The position numbers and the translations under genes were made by a program. 64,000 bases of DNA from Spirosoma fluviale (GTDB taxonomy: Bacteria; Bacteroidota; Bacteroidia; Cytophagales; Spirosomataceae), in contig NZ_OCNH01000003.1 of NCBI RefSeq assembly GCF_900230225.1, positions 124,001 to 188,000 of the forward strand, written 5' to 3'. Shown here piece by piece: positions 34,372 through 42,925 of this stretch. The stretch's first letter is position 1. The number at the start of each line of letters is the position of its first letter. Under the pieces are notes generated by a model. That model worked only from the letters and a program-made list of their open reading frames with translations. It made no database searches and was not told the origin of the DNA.

Positions 34372-35277
34372 TTATAACTTCTCCGCAATTCGGAGTTTGG
34401 CGCTGCGGGCGCGGGGGTTACGGGCTATTTCTTCGGGCGTGGCTTCAATGGGCTTGCGCGTGATGGATTGCAGGGGTTTGATATCGTTGCCAAACAGATC
34501 TTTCTCCACTTCTCCCTGAAATTTTCCTTTGTTGATGAAGTTCTTCACGAGCCGGTCTTCGAGGGAGTGATAGGACATTACAACCAGTCGACCGCCGGGC
34601 CGGAGAATGTCCGGCACCTGTTCCAGAAACTCCTCCAGTGCCTGCAACTCTTCGTTTACCTCAATGCGTAGCGCCTGGAAAACCTGCGCAAAATATTTAT
34701 TCTCTTTCCCGCGCGGAGCATAGCGTTGCAGAGCGGCTTTAAGGTCATTGACCGTTTTGAGTGGCTTATTTGAGCGGGCCGATACCAGTGCTGCGGCTGC
34801 CGTTCGGGCGTTGGTGATTTCGCCGTACATACCCAAAATCCGGTGCAGGTCGGCTTCCGAGTACTCATTAATGACCTGTCGGGCTGTTTTATCGGCGTTC
34901 TGGTTCATCCGCATGTCGAGGTCAGCGTCGAAACGGGTCGAGAAACCGCGTTCGGGCGTGTCGATCTGGTGCGACGAGATGCCGAGGTCGGCCAGAATGC
35001 CATCTACCTGTTCCGCTTTATAGAGCCGTAGGTATCGCTTGACATTACGGAAGTTAGACGCCACGAAAGTAAGTCGGGGATCACCAATGGCCTGAGCGTT
35101 GGCGCGGGCATCGGCATCCTGGTCGAACCCAAAAAGTTTACCCCCTTCCAACTGGTTCAGGATTTCCCGGCTGTGTCCTCCACCACCAAAGGTGATGTCG
35201 ACGTAGGTGCCGCCGGGTTGTAGATCAAGCCCGTCAATACAGGCCTGTAATAAAACGGGTTCGTGGTAAGTAGCCAT
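34372..35277 (-). CDS. rsmH: 16S rRNA (cytosine(1402)-N(4))-methyltransferase
   Basis: 301 residues. Uses S-adenosylmethionine to methylate C1402 in the decoding centre of 16S rRNA. The opening YHEPVLLQACIDGL, the SAM-binding DITFGGGGHSREIL, ADLGISSHQIDTPERGF and PGGRLVVMSYHSLEDRLVK are all intact. In many bacteria rsmH (mraW) opens the dcw cell-division cluster together with mraZ and ftsL; here neither neighbour is present, so it stands apart from that cluster, at least on the visible side. Confidence 0.97.
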   Translation of the reverse strand: MATYHEPVLLQACIDGLDLQPGGTYVDITFGGGGHSREILNQLEGGKLFGFDQDADARANAQAIGDPRLTFVASNFRNVKRYLRLYKAEQVDGILADLGISSHQIDTPERGFSTRFDADLDMRMNQNADKTARQVINEYSEADLHRILGMYGEITNARTAAAALVSARSNKPLKTVNDLKAALQRYAPRGKENKYFAQVFQALRIEVNEELQALEEFLEQVPDILRPGGRLVVMSYHSLEDRLVKNFINKGKFQGEVEKDLFGNDIKPLQSITRKPIEATPEEIARNPRARSAKLRIAEKL

Positions 35278-35406
35278 TCAGAAACTAACCGTAGTTAGCA
35301 GTCGTTATTTTGGATGTTGACACTCAGCCAGTAGACCCTATTTGTACCGTTTAGTACGTATACTTGCCTATCAGCTACAGCCTGCATCCTGAATTAAGTA
35401 AACACT

Positions 35407-36660
35407 ATGAAACATCTTCTCTCCATGGCAACCGCCACGTTGCTGCTTTTGCCATCGGCCTGCTCCAGCCAGTCGACCCCCGCCACCGTTAAACCCGGTA
35501 TGTATCGGGCCGTCCTGAAAACCAAAGGGGGTGACTTACCGTTTGGCCTGGATATTCAGCCAACGGCCGCCGACGCCAAATCCTACACGGTCTTTGCCAT
35601 TAACGGCAAAGAACGGCTAAAAATGGACCCCGCTACCGTTCAGGATGATTCCATCCGCATCCCGATGGCCATGTTTGAATCGGAATTAGTTGCAAAGATA
35701 GACGGTAATCAGCTACGGGGTGTATGGCGTCGGCGTCGAACCGCTCAACAGGTGCAAACGATGCCCTTTAACGCCCAACATGGCCAGACGTATCGGTTTG
35801 TGCCCGACGATAAATCTGCCGCTACCAACTTAACGGGAAAATGGGCCACAGACTTCGGCAGTAAAAGTGGTAAAGTGGATACCGTGAACGCCGTGGGCGT
35901 ATTTGACCAGAAAGGCAATCATCTGTCGGGTACGTTCCTGACTCCCACCGGCGATTATCGCTATCTCGACGGCAACGTAGTGGGCGACAGTCTGTTTTTA
36001 TCCTGTTTCGATGGTTCGCATATTTATCTGTTCAAAGCCAAACACGACCCCGCTACCAAAACGCTTACCGGCGGGCATTGGGCGGGCGTAGCGGGTTACG
36101 AAGCCTGGGTGGCCCGGTTCGATCCCAAGGCCGACCTTCCCGACCCGGCTAAATTGACTTATCTGAAGCCGGGTGCTAAAACCCTCAACTTTTCATTTCC
36201 TGAGCCGGGCGGCAAAACCGTATCGACGACCGACCCACGCTTTAAAGATAAAGTGACGATTGTGCAGATCATGGGTTCCTGGTGCCCGAACTGCATGGAT
36301 GAAACCAACTTCCTGAGTCCCTGGTACAAGCGTAATAAACAACGTGGTGTCGAAGTGGTCGGGTTGTCGTTTGAGCGGTCGCCGGAAATGAGCGAGTCCG
36401 GGCCGAAGATCGAGCGGATGAAGCAGCGATTCCAGATCGACTACCCCGTGGTGCTGGCTGGTACGAACGACAAAGCGCAGGCCTCCAAAGCCTTACCGGA
36501 CCTGAACGCTGTTGTCGCCTTCCCAACCACCATTTTTATCGATAAAAAAGGCCAGGTTCGGCATATACATACCGGTTTCTCCGGCCCCGGTACCGGCAAA
36601 TATTACGATCAATACGTTGAAGAGTTTAATCGACTGGTCGATAAATTGCTGGCGGAGTAG
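35407..36660 (+). CDS. TlpA-like thioredoxin-family lipoprotein
   Basis: 417 residues. The leader MKHLLSMATATLLLLPSACSS ends in a lipobox-like PSAC. Residues about 25-250 are beta-rich and include two related stretches (GMYRAVLKTKGGDLPFGLDI; LTGKWATDFGSK...); the C-terminal 160 residues are a thioredoxin/TlpA domain with the redox pair in MGSWCPNCMDE and the cis-Pro in VVAFPTTIFID. It probably reduces or swaps disulfides in exported proteins. Its stop codon's last base is the first base of a 34-base-arm hairpin. Confidence 0.9.
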   Translation: MKHLLSMATATLLLLPSACSSQSTPATVKPGMYRAVLKTKGGDLPFGLDIQPTAADAKSYTVFAINGKERLKMDPATVQDDSIRIPMAMFESELVAKIDGNQLRGVWRRRRTAQQVQTMPFNAQHGQTYRFVPDDKSAATNLTGKWATDFGSKSGKVDTVNAVGVFDQKGNHLSGTFLTPTGDYRYLDGNVVGDSLFLSCFDGSHIYLFKAKHDPATKTLTGGHWAGVAGYEAWVARFDPKADLPDPAKLTYLKPGAKTLNFSFPEPGGKTVSTTDPRFKDKVTIVQIMGSWCPNCMDETNFLSPWYKRNKQRGVEVVGLSFERSPEMSESGPKIERMKQRFQIDYPVVLAGTNDKAQASKALPDLNAVVAFPTTIFIDKKGQVRHIHTGFSGPGTGKYYDQYVEEFNRLVDKLLAE

Positions 36661-36762
36661 TCTGAACCTGGATTTATTTGATTTTTCTGATTCCTATGAT
36701 TAATCCTAGCGGTGTAATAAAATTATAAGAATCAGAAAAATCAAATAAATCCAGGTTCAGAC
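36660..36762. repeat. GGATTTAT-TGATTTTT family long hairpin
   Basis: Perfect 34-base arms, 36660-36693 and 36729-36762 (GTCTGAACCTGGATTTATTT and its complement), loop about 35 bases. It begins on the last base of the upstream stop codon. A relative is at 48251-48356. Confidence 0.88.
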
Positions 36763-36765
36763 ATT

Positions 36766-36783
36766 TAGTATGCATGCATACTA
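36766..36783. promoter_or_regulatory. perfect palindrome, likely MarR operator
   Basis: TAGTATGCATGCATACTA is a perfect 18-base palindrome 57 bases before the marR-type start codon. It overlaps where the -33 element would lie if TAGATTTA (36800-36807) is a weak -7 element. Repression by the downstream regulator is inferred. Confidence 0.6.
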
Positions 36784-36840
36784 GTTTCGAAAAAAATAGT
36801 AGATTTACATCCGGAAGTTGGACTGAGGACGAGACCGATC

Positions 36841-37311
36841 ATGAAAAAGGAAAAGACAGTAGATTTTCACATAAAGTGGGGTTGGCATGCTATTTCGCGA
36901 ATGTACAATGCGTACGCTTCCCGGTTCGGCATTACTATGGCGATTGGTTATGTGTTGCTGAATGTCGATCTGGAAGAAGGTACGCCAGCTACTAAAATTG
37001 GGCCGTTGCTGGGTATGGAACCCCGCTCACTGGTTCGAATGCTCAAAAGCCTGGAAGAACGGGGACTGATTCGGCGGGAAGTGGACGGGAATGACAAGCG
37101 ATTTGTCCGGATTTACCTCACCGACGAAGGAAAAGCAAAACGGGAGATGGCCCGCGATGGCGTTATCCAATTCAACAACATGATTCGCGAGAAAATCCCG
37201 CTCGATAAACTAGTGGTCTTTTTCGATGTGATGAAAGAAATTAACAAGATGGTCGAAGAAGAAAATACGAAAATCAAAGCGGGCGAACCGGAAGAATTGC
37301 CTTTGGAGTAA
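36841..37311 (+). CDS. MarR-family transcriptional regulator
   Basis: 156 residues with the winged-helix layout of MarR: a dimerisation helix at the N-terminus, GPLLGMEPRSLVRMLKSLEE as recognition region and RREVDGNDKRFVRIYLTDEG as the wing. A MarR gene directly in front of a FadJ-type gene is frequent in Bacteroidota, so it probably senses an acyl-CoA or fatty acid and controls beta-oxidation. The palindrome at 36766-36783 is the likely operator. A GC-rich hairpin lies between it and the next gene. Confidence 0.92.
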   Translation: MKKEKTVDFHIKWGWHAISRMYNAYASRFGITMAIGYVLLNVDLEEGTPATKIGPLLGMEPRSLVRMLKSLEERGLIRREVDGNDKRFVRIYLTDEGKAKREMARDGVIQFNNMIREKIPLDKLVVFFDVMKEINKMVEEENTKIKAGEPEELPLE

Positions 37312-37346
37312 TCCGCTGATGTTGATAGTTAACTGAATCCAAAAAA

Positions 37347-37377
37347 GATAGGAACGCGGCCGGGCCGCGTTCCTATC
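37347..37377. terminator. GC-rich hairpin between marR and fadJ
   Basis: GATAGGAACGCGGCC (37347-37361) and GGCCGCGTTCCTATC (37363-37377) are perfect complements. It lacks a downstream T-run on the plus strand and has an A-run upstream, so it may attenuate rather than end the transcript. Confidence 0.6.
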
Positions 37378-37399
37378 CCATTCGAGTAAAACAAAACCC

Positions 37400-39865
37400 A
37401 TGGAAGCTACCTTAGAAAAACCCAAAGCCCAAATGAAGAATAGAACCATCCGGCGCGTTGCTGTGCTGGGCTCCGGCATTATGGGTTCGCGCATTGCGGC
37501 TCATTTCGCCAATATTGGAGCAGATGTTTTACTGCTGGACATTGTCCCCAAAGAAATCAATGCGGCTGAGCAGGCAAAAGGATTGACAACCGATAGCCCG
37601 GCGGTACGTAATCGGATTGTCAACGAGGCTTTCCAAACGATGCTGAAAGCTAGTCCGGCATCTTTGTACAGTCCGAAATTTGCGGAACGGGTCAAGCTGG
37701 GCAACTTCGATGATAACCTTAAAGAAATTGCTACCTACGACTGGGTGATTGAGGTCGTGGTAGAGCGCCTGGATGTCAAGCGGTCGGTTTACGAACGCGT
37801 TGAACAGTTTCGTAAGCCGGGAACGCTCATCACGTCCAATACATCGGGTATTCCCATGCACCTGCTGGCCGAAGGACGGAGTGAAGATTTTCGCCGTAAC
37901 TTCTGCGGAACGCACTTTTTTAACCCACCGCGCTACCTCCGATTACTTGAAATCATACCCGGCCCCGATACCGATCCGGCCGTTATTGATTTCCTGATGA
38001 ATTACGGTGATCTGTACCTCGGCAAAACGACCGTATTGTGTAAAGATACGCCCGGCTTCATCGCCAACCGGCTCGGTATTCAGTCGCTCATCCAGACCAT
38101 TCGCGTAGCCGAAGAACTGGGGCTCACGGTTGAGGAAGTCGATAAACTGACCGGTCCGGTTGTTGGACGCCCCAAATCGGGAACGTTCCGCTTGTCGGAT
38201 GTGGTGGGACTGGATACAACCGTCAATGTAGCCGGTAATCTGGTTAAAATGGAGCACGACGAATCACGGGCGAGTTTTGAGTTGCCTGCTTCGGTGCAGA
38301 AATTAATGGAGAACAAATGGCTGGGCGACAAAACCGGTCAGGGCTATTACAAAAAGACAAAGGACGAGAAAGGCCAAACCCAGATTCTGGCACTCGACCT
38401 GAAAACGTTTGAATACAAGCCGTCGCAGAAGGTAAAATTCTCGACGCTGGAAAGTACCAAGGCAATTGACAACCTTAAGAAGCGTTTTCCGGTGCTGGTT
38501 GCCGGAAAAGATAATGCCGGTGAATTCTATCGCAAAACTTTTGCCGATGGGTTCCAATATGCCACGCACCGTATCCCGGAAATCTCCGATGAACTCTACC
38601 GCATCGATGCGGCCATTACGGCTGGTTTCGGCTGGCAGTTAGGCTTATTCGAGACCTGGGACGCTATTGGTGTGAAAAAAGGCCTTGAGATGATCGAAGC
38701 CCAGGGCCAGAAACCTGCTCAATGGGTGTACGACATGCTTGAGGCTGGCGTCGATCGGAATGCCGAACCAAGCTTCTATAAAGTGGAAGGGGGCAAGCGT
38801 AAGTATTACGACATTCCAACCAAAAGCTACAAGGTTATTCCAGGTGCCGAAGCCTTCACAATTCTGGAAAACCTCCGTGGCGACGGACCGAGCAACAAGG
38901 TCGTCTGGCAAAATGCGGATGCGTCGATCTATGATATTGGCGATGGTATTCTGAACGTCGAATTCCGGAGCAAGATGAATACGTTTGGTCAGGGTGTTTC
39001 CGAAGCGCTGAACAAAGGTATTTCACTGGCCGAAAAAGATTTCCGGGGACTGGTTGTCGGGAATGATTCGGCCGAAGCTTTCTCGGCGGGGGCGAATCTG
39101 GCAACGCTGTTCATGTTTGCCGTTGAGCAGGAGTTCGACGAGGTGAACCTGATGATTGCCCAGTTCCAGAAACTCATTACCCGGCTGCGTTACTCGTCCA
39201 TTCCGGTGGTGGTTGCTCCGCATACGCTTACCCTCGGTGGCGGTTGCGAAGCCGTACTGCACGCCGACCGCGCCGTGGCTCATGCCGAAAGTTATATTGG
39301 TCTGGTGGAAGTAGGCGTTGGCCTGATTCCGGCGGGTGGCGGTACCAAAGAGATGGCCGCGCGCGCGTCGGACCTTTACCAATCCGGTGATCCTGAGCTG
39401 AACATTCTGCAAAATGTGTTCATGAACATCGCCACGGCCAAAGTGTCGACCTCGGCGCAGGAAGCCCGCGAGATGAACTACCTCCGCTCAACCGACCAGA
39501 TTGTGCTCAACCGCAGCCGACTGCTGGCCGAAGCCAAACAGGCTGCTATTGAACTGGCCGACAACGGTTATACTCAGCCCAAACCCCGTACTGATATTAA
39601 GGTGCAGGGTAAAACAGGAATTGCTTTGTTCAAAGCTGGTTTAACGGCCATGCGGATGGGACGTTACATTTCGGACCATGATATGAAAATTGCCGACAAA
39701 CTGGCTTACGTCATTTGTGGGGGCGACCTGAGCGCACCGCAGGTTGTTTCGGAGCAGTATTTACTTGATCTGGAGCGTGAAGCATTCCTGTCGCTCACGG
39801 GTGAGAAGAAAACGCTGGAGCGGATTCAGAGCCTGCTAACCGGTGGTAAACCGCTGCGTAACTAA
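37400..39865 (+). CDS. fadJ: 3-hydroxyacyl-CoA dehydrogenase / enoyl-CoA hydratase fusion
   Basis: 821 residues, two beta-oxidation steps in one chain. The dehydrogenase comes first: VLGSGIMGSRIAAHFANIGA (NAD-binding, about 21-40), HFFNPPRYLRLLEIIPG, then KDTPGFIANRLG. The crotonase-fold hydratase comes last (about 510-720), with GNDSAEAFSAGANL and its two catalytic Glu residues in GGGCEAVL and LVEVGVGLIPAGGG. This order is the reverse of E. coli FadB/FadJ and is normal for this bacterial clade. Thiolase and acyl-CoA dehydrogenase genes, its usual companions, do not follow; a strong hairpin does. Confidence 0.94.
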   Translation: MEATLEKPKAQMKNRTIRRVAVLGSGIMGSRIAAHFANIGADVLLLDIVPKEINAAEQAKGLTTDSPAVRNRIVNEAFQTMLKASPASLYSPKFAERVKLGNFDDNLKEIATYDWVIEVVVERLDVKRSVYERVEQFRKPGTLITSNTSGIPMHLLAEGRSEDFRRNFCGTHFFNPPRYLRLLEIIPGPDTDPAVIDFLMNYGDLYLGKTTVLCKDTPGFIANRLGIQSLIQTIRVAEELGLTVEEVDKLTGPVVGRPKSGTFRLSDVVGLDTTVNVAGNLVKMEHDESRASFELPASVQKLMENKWLGDKTGQGYYKKTKDEKGQTQILALDLKTFEYKPSQKVKFSTLESTKAIDNLKKRFPVLVAGKDNAGEFYRKTFADGFQYATHRIPEISDELYRIDAAITAGFGWQLGLFETWDAIGVKKGLEMIEAQGQKPAQWVYDMLEAGVDRNAEPSFYKVEGGKRKYYDIPTKSYKVIPGAEAFTILENLRGDGPSNKVVWQNADASIYDIGDGILNVEFRSKMNTFGQGVSEALNKGISLAEKDFRGLVVGNDSAEAFSAGANLATLFMFAVEQEFDEVNLMIAQFQKLITRLRYSSIPVVVAPHTLTLGGGCEAVLHADRAVAHAESYIGLVEVGVGLIPAGGGTKEMAARASDLYQSGDPELNILQNVFMNIATAKVSTSAQEAREMNYLRSTDQIVLNRSRLLAEAKQAAIELADNGYTQPKPRTDIKVQGKTGIALFKAGLTAMRMGRYISDHDMKIADKLAYVICGGDLSAPQVVSEQYLLDLEREAFLSLTGEKKTLERIQSLLTGGKPLRN

Positions 39866-39883
39866 CGTATTTTTTCATCTACT

Positions 39884-39936
39884 GACTAAGCCACAACGGG
39901 CAAAGGGTTTACCTCTTTGCCCGTTGTGGCTTAGTC
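39884..39936 (+). terminator. terminator of the marR-fadJ unit
   Basis: Perfect 22-base arms, 39884-39905 and 39915-39936 (CCACAACGGGCAAAG and its complement), loop of nine bases, 18 bases after the fadJ stop. It has no long T-run. Confidence 0.75.
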
Positions 39937-40080
39937 GTTAATGGGTTAATTCAAGTTTCAGACGTGTGCCATTGGATATGTTTCTGCCGGCACATAGCAA
40001 CTCTATATAGGAGTCTTTACTTATCTTGTAGACGGAAGCGCGTAAACCTAAACAGGAACACTAACCTTTATACACGATCA

Positions 40081-40632
40081 ATGAGTACTCGTTTGAGTGA
40101 TGAAGAGATGATTCGACAGTATCTGCCGAGTCAGCCTGCGCACTGTTTTGAGGCTCTTTACAAACGGTACGTGAACAAAGTCTACAGACGATGTTTGTCC
40201 ATGACTAAAGACCCTTTGAAAGCGGAAGACTTTACCCACGATATATTTTTAAAGGTATTTAATAAGCTCGACGCCTTTCAGGAGCGGTCGAGTTTTTCTA
40301 CCTGGCTTTATTCGATCTCGTATAACTACTGCTCTGACCAGATTCGCCTGGCAAGACGGCTTCAAATGACGGATATCGAGGATCGTTCCAATTATAATAT
40401 TCCTGAAGTAAAAGAAGAACTCCTGCATGAGGAGACACTTCATCTGGTGAATCGGGCTATGGAGTCGCTGTCTGCAAGCGAACAGGCCCTATTACGGCTC
40501 AAATACGAAGATGGTATGAGCATTACCGCCATCAGCGAACTGTTCGATCTGAAAGAGAGTACCGTGAAAATGCGACTTAAGCGGAGCCGCGACAAGATCT
40601 ACAAACTATATGGCAAACTGTATGCAGCTTAA
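40081..40632 (+). CDS. ECF-type RNA polymerase sigma factor
   Basis: 183 residues from MSTRLSDEEMIRQY; the longer frame is rejected because its 39 extra residues look non-coding. Sigma region 2 runs about 28-95 (FTHDIFLKVFNKLDAF, FSTWLYSISYNYCSDQIR) and region 4 about 120-175 (YEDGMSITAISELFDL, STVKMRLKRSRDKI). Like other sigma-70 group 4 factors it should redirect RNA polymerase to a small regulon. No anti-sigma gene follows, so how it is controlled is not visible. Confidence 0.93.
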   Translation: MSTRLSDEEMIRQYLPSQPAHCFEALYKRYVNKVYRRCLSMTKDPLKAEDFTHDIFLKVFNKLDAFQERSSFSTWLYSISYNYCSDQIRLARRLQMTDIEDRSNYNIPEVKEELLHEETLHLVNRAMESLSASEQALLRLKYEDGMSITAISELFDLKESTVKMRLKRSRDKIYKLYGKLYAA

Positions 40633-40678
40633 ACGTTGTTTGCTGTTGAACAAGACAGGTGAGTAGTTGAAAAGGCTC

Positions 40679-42649
40679 TTATTTTGTGAAGTTGATAAAA
40701 TGAGCCAATGCGGCCGGATTTCGGAGAGTATCTTTACTCGTTGCCAGCGAAACATCCACGCCGGACAGAATTTTCTTGATCGGTGTTTCGAGTTTCTTGC
40801 CGCTAATTGTGTACGGAATGTCGGCTATGGCATAAACGGCATCCGGCACGTGACGAGGGCTAAACTGACGGCGTAATGTGTCTTTGATCCGCGTTATAAG
40901 CTCACTCGTTAGCGTAACGCCCTCGCGCAGTACGACAAACAGCGGCATGAAATACTGCCCGCCGGGTTGTTCCAGACCAACCACCAGGCTATCCATAATT
41001 TCAGGAATACTTTCTACGGCACTATAAATCTCGCTGGTGCCAATTCGAACCCCATCCCGATTGAGGGTTGCATCCGAGCGACCATAGATGATGATCCCAT
41101 TCCGTTCGGTGATCCGAATGTAGTCACCATGCCGCCAGATGCCGGGGTACTCCTCAAAGTAACTTTTGCGGTAACGATCGTTGCTGGGGTCGTTCCAGAA
41201 ATAGACCGGCATAGAGGGCATGGGCTCCAAAATGACCATTTCCCCCAACTCACCCCGAACAGGCCTGGCGTTCTCATCGAACGCTTCTACTTTAGAGCCT
41301 AACAGTCGGCATTGAATTTCGCCTTCGTAAACGGGTAAGAGTGGATTTCCACCTACAAAACCACTGCACACATCTGTGCCGCCACTGAGCGAAATCAACC
41401 ACACTTTAGGTTTCACGGACTCATAGATCCACCGGAAACCCTCCGGCGGTAGGGGAGAACCTGTGGAGCCGATGGTTCGCAAATGTGTTAATTTGGCGGT
41501 ATCCGCCGGTTTGAGTCCCGCCCGTAAACAGGCGAGGTAATAAGCCGCACCACCGCCAAAATGAGTAACTTTAGCTTCATCGGCCAGTTTCCAGAGGACA
41601 TTCAGGGTCGGGTAACCAGCCGCTCCATCGTACAGCACCAGCGTTGCCCCCACCAGCATGGAACCAAGTGCATAATTCCACATCATCCAGCCGGTAGTCG
41701 AATACCAGAAATACCGCTCCCCCGGTCTAACGTCCTGATGCAGTCCGAGGGCTTTAAGGTGTTCGAGAAGACATCCGCCTACGCTGTGGGTGATGGCTTT
41801 GGGCTTACCCGTTGTTCCCGATGAATACAACACCCAAATAGGCTGTTCGAAAGGCACGGGCTCAAACGTCAGTCCGTCGGGAGCGGGGGTGTCCAGCACA
41901 TCAGGCCAGGAAACAGAGCCCTCAAGCTGGCTGTGCTCGTTCAGATAAGGCACCCAAATGACTCGTTGAAGGGTTGGCAGTTCATCACGAAGTTCACGCG
42001 CTACGTCTGTCTTGTCAATCCGCCGACCATTGTACGAATAACCATCGGCCACGATCAGAATTTTTGGCTCGATCTGCTGAAACCGGTCGACAATACTGGA
42101 CGTACCAAAATCGGGTGAGCAACTCGACCATACGGCACCAATGGCATTGGTGGCCAGAAAGGCAACAATGGCTTCGGGGCCGTTTGGCAGAACGGCAACC
42201 ACCCGGTCGCCAACGCCAATCTGCTGATTACGGAGGTAAGCAGCCACAGCGGCTACCTGCCGTTCCAGGGTATCCCACGATAGAGTCCGTACGCCAGGCT
42301 GCTGTTCAGACGAATAAAGAATTGCTGGTTGCTGGGGCGTACGGTGCCGGAAAATGTGCTCGGCATAATTGAGCGTTGATTCCGAAAACCAGCTCACCCC
42401 AATCATGTCCTGCTGACTGGGCCTGAAAACCACCTGATGGTAGGGCGTGTGGCTCTGTACATCGAAAAACTGCCAGATACTTCCCCAAAAATCTTCCAGA
42501 TCCGTGACGGACCAATCCCACAAATCGTCATAGTCCCGAAAATACAAGCCTTTCTTTACGAAAAGCCAGTTCATGTATCGCTTCAACAGGCTTTGCTCAA
42601 TCGTATTGCGGTCGGGCGTATAAAGTGGGGTTACGGTTGATCGGGACAT
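40679..42649 (-). CDS. acetoacetate-CoA ligase
   Basis: 656 residues of the ANL adenylating superfamily. The N-terminal acetyl-CoA-synthetase-like part (YRDYDDLWDWSVTDLEDFW-type start), P-loop-like VLYSSGTTGKPKAITHS, WYSTTGWMMWNYALG and the C-terminal YGRSDATLNRDGVRIG with ISGKKLETPIKKIL (catalytic Lys) are intact. It joins acetoacetate to CoA, letting the cell use ketone bodies, polyhydroxybutyrate or leucine breakdown products. The neighbouring FadJ-type gene also works on short acyl-CoAs. Specificity for acetoacetate over acetate is inferred from the overall sequence type. Confidence 0.9.
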   Translation of the reverse strand: MSRSTVTPLYTPDRNTIEQSLLKRYMNWLFVKKGLYFRDYDDLWDWSVTDLEDFWGSIWQFFDVQSHTPYHQVVFRPSQQDMIGVSWFSESTLNYAEHIFRHRTPQQPAILYSSEQQPGVRTLSWDTLERQVAAVAAYLRNQQIGVGDRVVAVLPNGPEAIVAFLATNAIGAVWSSCSPDFGTSSIVDRFQQIEPKILIVADGYSYNGRRIDKTDVARELRDELPTLQRVIWVPYLNEHSQLEGSVSWPDVLDTPAPDGLTFEPVPFEQPIWVLYSSGTTGKPKAITHSVGGCLLEHLKALGLHQDVRPGERYFWYSTTGWMMWNYALGSMLVGATLVLYDGAAGYPTLNVLWKLADEAKVTHFGGGAAYYLACLRAGLKPADTAKLTHLRTIGSTGSPLPPEGFRWIYESVKPKVWLISLSGGTDVCSGFVGGNPLLPVYEGEIQCRLLGSKVEAFDENARPVRGELGEMVILEPMPSMPVYFWNDPSNDRYRKSYFEEYPGIWRHGDYIRITERNGIIIYGRSDATLNRDGVRIGTSEIYSAVESIPEIMDSLVVGLEQPGGQYFMPLFVVLREGVTLTSELITRIKDTLRRQFSPRHVPDAVYAIADIPYTISGKKLETPIKKILSGVDVSLATSKDTLRNPAALAHFINFTK

Positions 42650-42832
42650 ACGGGTAATGATCGGGTAGTAGTTTAGGGTAGAAAAGGAGGGGGCGGTGCG
42701 CCATTATAGGTATCCGCCGGCAACTGTACCGATGGCTCGGTATTGACTAACGTGGAATGGGTTCTGCGGATTGTTTTTCATATAAAAAGCGTTGCAACAA
42801 AAAGGACATAGTCAGGTTATCCTGAAAAGCCC

Positions 42833-42840
42833 TAACTTTG
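42833..42840 (+). promoter_or_regulatory. -7 element before rluB
   Basis: TAACTTTG fits TAnnTTTG, about 86 bases before the start codon. I see no TTG at the usual distance upstream. Confidence 0.4.
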
Positions 42841-42925
42841 CACCCCATTTTGTATTTTATTAAAACAGGTGTGCTGATTATCAGCTAGATTAATTATAAA
42901 AATATCAGATTTACTGTATTTTTCC

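Noticed and set aside
40633-40678. Anti-sigma factor gene behind the ECF sigma factor
   Set aside because: Only 46 bases separate it from the convergent acetoacetyl-CoA synthetase; there is no room for a gene.
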